Source: Gnetum montanum (lineage: Eukaryota > Streptophyta > Gnetopsida > Gnetales > Gnetaceae). From it: a stretch of 28,442 bases of DNA. Both the position numbers and the translations under genes were made by a program. The notes under the pieces are model-generated. The model searched no databases. It saw only the letters and a list, made by a program, of their open reading frames with translations, and had not been told where the DNA came from. The stretch covers positions 198,136 through 226,577 of the forward strand of contig MNCI01009442.1 in assembly GCA_015680685.1 (NCBI GenBank), written 5' to 3'. This document shows, piece after piece, positions 20,005 through 28,070 of the stretch. Position 1 is the first letter of the stretch; the number at the start of each line of letters is the position of its first letter.

Positions 20005-20798
20005 ATGCCTCTCCTACAAGATCATGATAATTCCACACTTAGTGAGGAAGTTCATTGGAGAACCAATGAACTATATGACAATGAATATTGGAGTACACAA
20101 CCTAAAGTGGGGGTTTCTTATAAACATGAACAAAAGCAACGTCATCCCAACACATGAAAGCATAACTTACCTGATGACGATGAACCCCTACTGGCCACTA
20201 CAAGCTTAATGCAAATACAGAAGGTTGTTCAAATCTCACGTAGGCATCGTAAAGAGATCCATCTACCTAGGCTCAATTTAAACAACTTTCCCAATTTTTC
20301 AAGAGGCTATGACTTAGAACCGCATCAACATTTACAAGCCTTCTACGATGCCTGCACATGGAACAACATTGATAATAGTTGGCAAAAACTTTAACTCTTT
20401 CCTATGACACTCATTGGCCAAGCAAAAGTATGGTATAGATCGTTAAAACCAAATTCAATATGACGTTGGTCAACAATGGTAGATCTCTTTAACGAAAAAT
20501 ATCAAACCTATGCAAGAGTGTCAGCCTTGAGGAAACAAATCCAAAGATGGAAACAAGTGTAACATGAACCCTTGGACATGGCCTTAGAAAGATATTATGC
20601 ACTGTTAAACAACTGTCTAGGCCATGGGTTTTCTGAGGAAATGCTAATGTACCATATCATTGATGGGCTATGTAATGAAACTAGAGAAACCTTAGGGATG
20701 TATGCACAAGGTCAACTATACGAACTACGAACCCATCAACTACAAGAGCTTATTAAGTGGGTAGCAAAAGAAGAAGGAGAATTGGCTAGATGGGAGAG
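20005..20798 (+). pseudogene. Gag of outer gypsy element, first part
   Basis: Starts at ATG 20005 (MPLLQDHDN) and keeps one frame to 20798 with stops at 20155 (TGA), 20392 (TAA), 20461 (TGA) and 20560 (TAA). The gag core begins near LNLNNFPNF and includes HLQAFYDAC, the FPMTLIGQAKVWYRSLKP strand-helix block, RWSTMVDLFNEKYQTYAR and a C-terminal helical segment to about 20800. This is the Ty3/gypsy gag type (F-P-x-x-L-x-G-x-A-x-x-W-Y). Its N-terminus lacks the RWRDLQGNI block and H/D/R linker of the inner copy. The reading frame is cut at 20798 by the inner LTR, within codon AG|T, and resumes at 28071. Confidence 0.85.
20794..20798. repeat. Target-site duplication, left (inner element)
   Basis: GAGAG directly before TGATGAG; the identical GAGAG follows CTCATCA at 28066-28070. 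Five bases is the expected length for a Ty3/gypsy integrase. Confidence 0.92.
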
Positions 20799-20823
20799 TG
20801 ATGAGACGTGATTCGCATAGGCT

Positions 20824-20908
20824 GCGATATCGCATCCCATGCAATATCGCGTCGTCCCATGCAATATCGCGTACACGATATCGCAGTGCGCCATCATATC
20901 TATAAATA
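20824..20908 (+). promoter_or_regulatory. U3 palindrome cluster with TATA box, inner 5' LTR
   Basis: GCGATATCGC (20824-20833), GCAATATCGC (20841-20850 and 20861-20870) and ACGATATCGC (20875-20884) precede TATAAATA (20901-20908) with 16 bases between. The two outer motifs contain the CGATATCG palindrome. The two inner ones carry one G-to-A change. Confidence 0.8.
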
Positions 20909-21170
20909 AGAGGCAGCTCTCCCTTATTTTCTCATCCTAGGCTAGAAGTAGGGAAACTCTGGCAGACTGATCACTCCAGAGATAGAATATTTTCCATGTG
21001 CCCACAGTAGGAGTCCTAAAGTGAATGGATCTTTATTTGAGCAGCATTGTACCTGAACACAAGTTGTGTATGGAAATAAAGACAAACTTCCTAGATAAAC
21101 CTTGCAGTGCATGGAATAGGATTTTGTTTAATGTTATTTATTACTTTCTCTCTCAACCCTTATCTCCTAG

Positions 21171-21320
21171 TAATGCGGAATGAGTATGACTTGATTACGA
21201 GCATTTAAGGATGTGTATAGATAATCAAGGAATGGATGCTCATCGTAATGCGGAATGAGTATGACTTGATTACAAGAATTTAAGGATGCGTACGAATAAT
21301 TAAGGAACGGATGCTTATCG
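21171..21320 (+). repeat. 75-bp tandem duplication within LTR
   Basis: Two adjacent 75-base units share 'aatgcggaatgagtatga', 'catttaaggatg' or its variant, and 'ggatgctcatcg'. The 3' LTR has the same pair (27459 and 27534). The outer LTR has the block once, so the duplication arose in the inner element's lineage. Confidence 0.8.
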
Positions 21321-21510
21321 CACTTAGGCCAGATTAGATTCTCTCAACCCTTTCCTCCTAGTTAAGTGCCTCAATACGACCACTTTGAGCACGTGTGTTA
21401 CGCATGGTGATCCCAGCAATGATTAGCGTTTGGTAGCCATGGTTGCATCGGTTCAAGGTGTGTACGGTAAGTGGGAACGGATGCTGACACTAGGTAATTT
21501 AGATATAGTT

Positions 21511-21511
21511 N
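21511..21511. other. Ambiguous base marking a probable assembly gap
   Basis: The sequence jumps from 'gatatagtt' to 'ctgggaagac' across one N. The 3' LTR has 132 bases (27799-27930) between the same two anchors. Confidence 0.85.
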
Positions 21512-21647
21512 CTGGGAAGACAACGAATGATTAACCCCAAGTGTTCCATGGGGCGTGTAGGCATTTAGTCTGTGGAGTTCGACTGGATCACGCGTGCTAT
21601 GCTCGTATTCGTATGGTTGAGTGTAGGGGTACCTTGCCACTCATCAT

Positions 21648-21665
21648 TGGCGCCATTGCCGGGGA
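21648..21665 (+). other. Primer-binding site, tRNA-Asp type (inner)
   Basis: TGGCGCCATTGCCGGGGA, 17 of 18 matches to the complement of the tRNA-Asp 3' end, one base after the LTR. It is the best preserved of the four in the window. Confidence 0.95.
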
Positions 21666-21723
21666 CTAAGTGTTTGTGTGCTAAATAGAACATAGGATAT
21701 TACTCACATCGTTGGGAGCCTAA

Positions 21724-24030
21724 ATGAACCTTCAGGTTAATCAAGATGAAAAATTATATAACGGTAAAATTAGCATACCGATAAAAATTTCTTCTTCTCA
21801 CAAGAGCACTTCACCTAGGGATAATACAAAGGACAGTCGGTAATCAAAAACACATAACCTCAATCAGCCAAGTCCTAAACAATACCGAATAGTTTATACT
21901 CATCCCAATGAGTATATTCCAAACTTTACTTTTATCCTCCATCAAGACAAACAGTTGCGATGGAGAGATTTGCAAGGTAACATCGTGTTAGCCCCAAATC
22001 GATCAGTCCCTAACATGCTCTTTCGTGCCTTGACACAGATTGGCATGACAAAATTGTATGTTGAATATGTTGCGGAAGACTTTGACATGAGGGATTATTA
22101 TCCCACAGAAGCACAACGTATGCGAGACTCAAGGTAGGAGAGCCAACATACCCTGTTGAAGGGCAAAGGCCCACACGTCCTTAGCGAAATAGGAGATGAC
22201 GGATCCATTATCACGAGCTCACTAACAAGAGATGTTCCCTCTCCTGACGATGGTGAGGAGGTTGCATATCAGAACTTACACTCAACGATACACAACCCTG
22301 GTTTTGATGCCCATGAACACTAGCTATTCACAAAGGGAACAACAACAAAGGATAAGGATGGGCACTCTAATCGTCACCATGATCGGGGCAGGGATAACCG
22401 AAGAGAAGGTAGGAAACATCGTCATGGAAATGGTTCTCCTTCTTCTTCCCCTTCTTCACATCACTCACCCTCTCCTTCCACATCTAGGCTTAGCCATCAT
22501 GAAGGGCATAATGGAGAGGATAGAGGTATGAAAAATGAGAGACCTCAACGAGAGAGTCGAGAGAGAGGACAAGGGCATGAATGAAGGGAAAGTAGGGAAC
22601 AACGAAGACATCACAGATGTCATGAAAGAGATGATCATGATGAGCCCCTACATGCAACCTGAAGTATGCTCAACATAATGGAGGCAGTAAGAATTCCCAC
22701 AAGGCATTTAAAAGATAGTCAAATTAAGCATTTAGACATGAATAACATCCCACGCTTTGAGGGGGGATACAATGCTAATCTGCAGCATCATTTACAAGCA
22801 TTCCACAATGCCTGTGCCTTACAAAACATAGAAAACAATTGCAAAAACTTAAGTTGTTTCCCAGGACACTCATCAAGGAAGTAGAGAGTTGGTACTGGTC
22901 CTTAGAACCGGAAACCATCAGGAGGTGGAGTACGATGCTAGAACTCTTCAACAATAAGTATCAGACATACTCCAGAGTGTCCAATTTGCATAAGAAGATC
23001 CAAGGATGGAAGAAAGGTATTCATGAACCCAATACTATGCATTGTGACATCATTGCCCGAGCCATGGTTACGCACAGTAGGATCAACTCCACCACATCAT
23101 AGATTGGCTAAGATATGAGACTAGGAGAACCCTTGGGACTTATGCCCAAGGGTGATTATCAGAACTTAGATCCCATGAGGTTCATTTCTTGTTGGAACAA
23201 GTAGCAAAAGAAGAAGAGGAGCTACGAAAGAGGGAAAGTACGAAAGAATACAACCATGATCCCTCTCTTCGAAAGAAGGAAGTGAAATTTTGTGATGAAG
23301 AGGATGAGTCACCACTTGAAGAATTGGTGAACAAAAAAACCTTACCGATCCAAAAACTAACAACTGAGGTATCGGCTAAGGTAGATCAATTGTGGGATTC
23401 CTTAGACTCTAGACTTGAAACTATCTTGAAAATCATAGAAAAGTCTAAGATGAAACAAAGTGGTGACAAAGGTAAGACAAAGCGGAGAGATTTAGGCCTT
23501 GCACATAACAAGGGTAAGGGGAAAATTACTATCTCCAATGAAGTTGTGGACTCATACACAGATGATGACAGTGGACGTGAGATCTGCCACTATGACCATC
23601 CTAGTGGATGTTGTCTAATCATCTCACATCTACAAGAGTCTGGGGTGTATGCACTCAATCCAAGACTTAATCAACGGCAGACACCCCAAAGGTTATCTTA
23701 TCCTCAAGGTAACCCAAGGCAGTTCCACCAACCCTTGACATATTATCCAAGTGAAACTCCCCCACAACCCATCGGACAACATTAGCAGTGGCAATACCCA
23801 TAGTCATGGGGGATGCCACCGCCAGAACATCAATACCCTTACCAGCAACCTAATCCTTATGATTATTATGTGCAGCAGCTGATTTTTCCAAGTGACTCTA
23901 TGAGTCAAACAACTCCCCAATGTCACTACCAAGTTCAGGAGTACTTTAGGAGGACTCCTTCTCCTCTATGAGGCACCCCACATACTTACCATCCTCCAAA
24001 TCCATCCACACTTATTCCACCTGTAGTTCC
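21724..24030 (+). pseudogene. Gag of inner gypsy element (broken)
   Basis: From ATG 21724 (MNLQVNQDEK) one frame runs to about 22840 with stops at 21841, 22135, 22321, 22582 and 22660. It holds the RWRDLQGNIVLAPN block (21958-22000), a His/Arg/Asp/Gly-rich linker with serine-proline runs (22340-22560) and the start of the gag core (NNIPRFEGGYNANLQHHLQAF). A missing G near 22840 (TTG-CAAAAAC against TTGGCAAAAAC in the outer copy) shifts frame into FPRTLIKEVESWYWSLEP and RWSTMLELFNNKYQTYSR. A second shift near 23040-23090 restores a frame that holds VAKEEEEL, a Lys-rich segment, and ICHYDHPSGCCLI near 23580. A proline/glutamine/tyrosine-rich tail leads to the protease. This is the structural protein of the particle; the copy is inactive. 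Confidence 0.85.
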
Positions 24031-24052
24031 CATAACACCTCTTGCTCCAACA

Positions 24053-25105
24053 ATGCAAGGGGAACTTCCTAATCAACTGCAGAAATGTCACGCTGCAAGA
24101 GCTATAAATATTCAACCTGCTGCTGGTTCTGAAAAATGTAAAAAGAGAAGACCCTTCTTCAGAACCAAAAGCCTAGAAAAACTCTCACAACAACAAGTGG
24201 TTGAGCCTATGTACACTCCTCCACCATCTAACACTTCGGAGCTCCCTTCAATTCAACAACAGAGCTTAACGCATACGGTTATGTTAACACATACCGTAAC
24301 CAACTTGATCAAGGTAGGCCACCTTCCCAAGAAAATAACTAATCCTGGGAGTCCCTTAATCTACCTTCAAGTCGTTGGAAATGAACCACATAGGGCTCTA
24401 CTTGACTCAGGTTCTGGAGTTAACTTAATTTCATGAGAGATGTATCACGCCTAGAACCTGCCCTAACTTAAGAAGAGCAGCATTTAACTAGAGCTGGCAG
24501 ACCAATCCATCACCATTCCCTTAGGCTTGGTGGAGGACATTGTTACCACTGTGTGTGGTTGGCCCTACCCAGTTGACTTCCTGGTGATTGAAGTTAACAA
24601 CAATGGAGGGGACTTCCCAATTATAATGGAAAGGGCATGGCTAAGCACAGTAGACGCATGCCTTAGGATCCATGATCTTTCCTTAGAAATCTCTAAGATG
24701 AATAATTATGGAAAGATCGAGAAGAGGAAAGTTCCATGCATCACATACAGTGATTCATCGAGTGATGACATGGAGAAAATGCCTCCATGCAATAGGTGTG
24801 CCCTTGGAACTATGAAACAAAGATTCCTATATGTAGCAACCACACAACAAGTAGTAGACACCCTGTGGTTGACAGCTAGTAGAAAGAGCAACTGAAAAAT
24901 ATGGATGAAACGAACTGAGGAAACAAACCATGCCAACAACGGAGGCATAGACACATTGGAATATGAGTGTTGCCAACTTCCACCCCTTAACCTAAGAACA
25001 TCAATCAGAAGAAGTTGGGCATTGTTACGAAATTCAAATAGGTGCTCATTATTTCGGATCTCTCCCTTTCCATTCAATCATGGGGGAGATGGCCACCTAT
25101 GCTAA
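24053..25105 (+). pseudogene. Retropepsin-like protease joined in frame to pol tail
   Basis: In the same frame as the end of gag. The active-site motif is RALLDSGSGVNLIS (to 24433), the plant gypsy version of D-S/T-G. After stops at 24434, 24452, 24464 and 24485 the frame continues with VEDIVTTVCGWPYPVDFLVIE, the flap and strand region, and FPIIMERAWLSTVDACLRI, where the usual ILGRPWL has become IMERAWL. This part ends at a stop (24893-24895). The frame then reopens and finishes in RISPFPFNHGGDGHLC and TAA at 25103-25105, the tail that in M1 follows the integrase. The whole of reverse transcriptase, RNase H and integrase is thus removed without changing frame. Confidence 0.82.
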
Positions 25106-26340
25106 TCATATGGGGCCCTCAGTTCTTTTTCAATTTTTTTTACACGTTTTTTTTATAATTTTTTTTACATGTTTTTTTTACATGTTTTTTTTACACATTT
25201 TTGTCACTTTTCTTATTTTTGTTTTACAATTTTCTTTAACTTTTCTTATTTTTATTTTACAACATCGTTATACTTTTCCATTTTATGTGTGTGTGTGTGT
25301 ATCCACCCTGTAAGTTTGTCACCCAATAAGTGTTTGGAATGATGGTATGAATTGCTTTCACATTGATTGCTAATGTTTGGTTTTTACCTTTAAGTCATGA
25401 TGTTGATACTAAGGTATGTTTCTTTTGATATGGTAGGCAATGAGATCACTTCATCCATCCATCCACCAGTTTCTATGGTTTCTCTTGGCTTGGCAATATA
25501 TAGTTCCTTTCTAAATAAGAACTTTAACGAATTGGTGATTGGGAATTTCTCAAACTAAGGAAGGACTCAAGGATTGAAAAGGGTGTGACTTCAAGGGAAC
25601 TTGATGCATTTGTGTTGGCTATTCTCTTGGGTGCTTGGATTTTTTCTTCTTGAGTTCTCTTGTGGTCCCTATGTTACATAATTATCAGAAGCTGAGACAA
25701 TAAAAATAATCAAGTATTTGCATGGTGTGGTTCTCATGCATAAAAACACAAAACAAAAAAAAAAGAAGAAAGAGAGAAAAAAATGTGAGAATTCAAAGCA
25801 CACCCCTTAAACAAAATAAACTTGGGCTACAAGCACTGGTTATGGAACTCAAAATAAAAATGTTCCCTCTAATTAAGGCCCTTCTTGCTTTCCATTCTCT
25901 CTTCATTTGTTTCGTCGGAATGGTGGTGACTCTTGGGGGAAGAATTCTTGTTATTTAAGGGGATGGATTAACCGAATGCATTGATGCAAAGTCACTGGAT
26001 GTGGTTGGTTTGAGGCTGGAGTTGGAATGAGATTTGCCAAGTCACATTAATCATGCAACACACAAGGGTCTGTACACCACCTTGTTCTTGGGATTCCATT
26101 CCATCCTCTTCTCTCCACCCTTCTCTCCACTATTCACCTCATTGCCGGTTGTATCACTAATGTATATTCTGGTTAATGCATTATTTTCTTTTTGGTAAAT
26201 TCTTGTGGTTAATACTTTAACTTTGGTTCTAATTGACATTCCTAGAGCCTATGGACTCTTTGAATGTGGGTTTTTTAGGGCATTAAGGGCATGAGCCTAC
26301 TTTGGGGAGGACCCACTGTCATTTCTTTTTGGTGCACCCA
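25106..26340 (+). other. Conserved 3' non-coding domain of gypsy family (inner copy)
   Basis: Opens with poly-T tracts separated by ACATG or ACACG (25130-25200) and contains a short TG microsatellite (25286-25300). From there to 'gcatgagcctactttgggg' near 26290-26310 it aligns in order with minus-strand 4859-3640 of M1. No frame is conserved between the two copies; hydrophobic frames here are products of T-richness. Confidence 0.7.
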
Positions 26341-27054
26341 TTAAATTCTTTCCCCTAACATTTTTGCAATTAATTGTATTTTGTTCATTTCCATCTTGAC
26401 ATCCATTTCATCGATTCCATAGTTGTCCCTTTTTATCTATCTTTCTTACTCCTTTTCTTTCTCTATTCTAACACTACCAGAGGTTCACGATTAGTCATGG
26501 GGGCACGAGGCCCAATTTTTTTGATTTTCTCTTAGCCCCGATTTTTTCAATTTTTTCCTAACCCCTACTCCTTTAGTAGTCATCATTAATACATCTCCAG
26601 ATCCACAATTAGCCATACCACAACCTAGCCAATGGACCTACACCAAAGCAATGTATTAATTACATGATGATTCATTTACCCTTGCTAATATATGATTGTG
26701 TTGTGTGTGCAAATGGTGATCATACAACAACGGATTGGATCTGGAGCAAACACTTGGAATGGAGCCATGCTAGAAGCAGCTATGCAAGGAACAAGATCGA
26801 TGGCGCACTTATGGATGGACAACAGAAGGCATAATCTTGGCATTGGTAGTAGCAACACTTATTTCTCTCTTCTCTCTTAGCTGCCTACTAAGGCCTGATG
26901 TCAATGTAATAAGGTGTTTACCCTTGTTGTCATGAACACCAGTTTTATCAAGTCTTGTAATGATGATCCGTTCACATGTCATCCCATTAGTTCCATTCAC
27001 CTCAACAATCCCATACCTTCCCAATATTTTGTAAGGAACTTGAGAACAAGTTTT
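26341..27054. other. 3' region of inner element, unassigned
   Basis: No homology to M1 is visible beyond 26340. The segment contains a TCATGGGGG at 26495-26503 embedded in 'gattagtcatgggggcacg'. Two overlapping-strand frames of 62 codons (26692-26880, plus) and 82 codons (26809-27057, minus) have no recognisable domain. The minus frame is unusually free of low-complexity sequence but has no context to support it. Confidence 0.4.
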
Positions 27055-27072
27055 CATTCAGTCATGGGGGTA
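27055..27072 (+). other. Putative polypurine tract before 3' LTR (inner)
   Basis: CATTCAGTCATGGGGGTA ends at the base before TGATGAG. The G-run is at the expected priming position, though the tract is short and interrupted by pyrimidines. The first 16 bases repeat the end of pol at 25071-25086 with one mismatch. Confidence 0.5.
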
Positions 27073-28065
27073 TGATGAGACGTGATTCGCATAGGCTGTG
27101 ATATTGCGTACGCAATATCGTGGCCGTCGCGATATCGCGTCGTCCCCTGCAATATCGCGTATGCAATATTGTGATGTGTCGTCATATCTATAAATAAAAG
27201 GTGGCTCTCCTTCATTTTCTCATCCTAGGCTAGAAGTAGGGAAACTCTAGTAGATTGATCACTCCAAAGATAGAATATTTTCCATGTGCCCATAGTAGTA
27301 GTCCTAAAGTGAACGGATCTTTATTCGAGCAACATTGTACCTGAACACAAGTTGTGTACGGTAATAAAGACGAACTTCCTGGATAAACCTTGCAGTGCAT
27401 GGAATAGGATTTTATTTAATGTTATTTATTGCTTTCGCTCTCAACCCTTATCTCCTAGTAATGCGGAATGAGTATGAATTGATTATGAGCATTTAAGGAT
27501 GTGTACGGATAATCAAGGAATGGATGCTCATCGCAACGTGGAATGAGTATGACTTGATTATGAGCATTTAAGGATGTGTATGGATAATCAAGGAACAAAT
27601 GCTCATCACACTTAGGCTAGATTAGATTCTCTCAACCCATTTCTCCTAGTTAACTGCCTCAATACGACCACTTCGAGCATGTGCATTACGCGTGGTAATC
27701 CCAGCAACGATTAGCATTTGGTAGCCACGGTTGCATTGGTTCAGGGTGTGTATGGTAAGTGGGAATGGATGCTGACGCTAGGTAATTTAGATATAGTTCA
27801 TTAGTTAGAATTATCCATTAGTTTCTCAACCCTTCACCTCAATAGCATAGGAGACATAAAACATAAAAAGCTATAAAAATCATATACCTCGGACTTACTT
27901 AACCATACACCGTGACAACCACAAGTAAGTCTGGAAAGACAACGAATGATTAACCCTAAGTGTTTCATGGGGCATGTAGGCACTTAGTCTGCAGAGTTCG
28001 ACCGGATCATGCATGCTACGCTCGTATTCGTATGGTTGAGTGTAGGGGTACCTCGCCACTCATCA
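27073..28065 (+). repeat. 3' LTR of inner element (993 bp)
   Basis: TGATGAG to CTCATCA with GAGAG following. Complete, unlike the 5' copy. Carries the 75-bp duplication (27459-27533 and 27534-27608) and the segment missing at the N in the 5' LTR. Its palindrome cluster has about one more motif than that of the 5' LTR. Confidence 0.94.
27100..27196 (+). promoter_or_regulatory. U3 palindrome cluster with TATA box, inner 3' LTR
   Basis: A perfect 20-bp palindrome GATATTGCGTACGCAATATC (27100-27119) is followed by GCGATATCGC, GCAATATCGC and GCAATATTG. TATAAATA is at 27189-27196. It parallels the 5' LTR cluster but has an extra unit near the start. Confidence 0.8.
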
Positions 28066-28070
28066 GAGAG
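28066..28070. repeat. Target-site duplication, right (inner element)
   Basis: GAGAG, identical to 20794-20798. Confidence 0.92.

Larger units (their letters stand above)
20799..21646 (+). repeat. 5' LTR of inner element (848 bp with gap)
   Basis: TGATGAG to CTCATCA, followed by the primer site. Contains a 75-bp tandem duplication (21171-21245 and 21246-21320, each starting TAATGCGGAATGAG). A single N at 21511 replaces sequence matching 27799-27930 of the 3' LTR, so this LTR is artificially short. Confidence 0.93.
20799..28065 (+). mobile_element. Inner non-autonomous Ty3/gypsy element (7,267 bp in this assembly)
   Basis: Complete at both ends: LTR (20799-21646), tRNA-Asp primer site, gag, protease joined to the pol tail, a roughly 2-kb 3' non-coding region, G-run next to the LTR, LTR (27073-28065), perfect GAGAG duplication. 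Reverse transcriptase, RNase H and integrase core are absent. It resembles plant elements called TR-GAG but also keeps a protease. True length is about 131 bases more if the N at 21511 is a collapsed gap. In about 275 hand-aligned LTR positions after the TATA box I count about 21 mismatches, about 18 of them transitions. Confidence 0.93.

Noticed and set aside
20824-20884. Regularly spaced palindromes read as a CRISPR-like array
   Set aside because: Motifs are only about 10 bp, spacing is irregular, and they sit upstream of a TATA box in an LTR of a plant element.
22232-22531. 99-codon plus-strand frame
   Set aside because: Out of frame with the gag that is homologous to the other copies; same artefact of the His/Arg linker.
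23804-23812. A further TCATGGGGG resembling the polypurine-tract motif
   Set aside because: It lies in the gag C-terminal coding frame, far from any LTR, without the CATTCA extension; probably chance.
24706-25077. 123-codon minus-strand frame
   Set aside because: Antisense shadow of the protease and pol tail, with no independent domain.
25286-25300. TG microsatellite as a regulatory element
   Set aside because: Short simple repeat within T-rich sequence, not shared with the M1 copy.
26809-27057. 82-codon minus-strand frame before the inner 3' LTR, possibly a captured host exon
   Set aside because: Composition is protein-like, but I recognise no domain and there are no splice or codon signals; insufficient to call. 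A protein database search would decide it.
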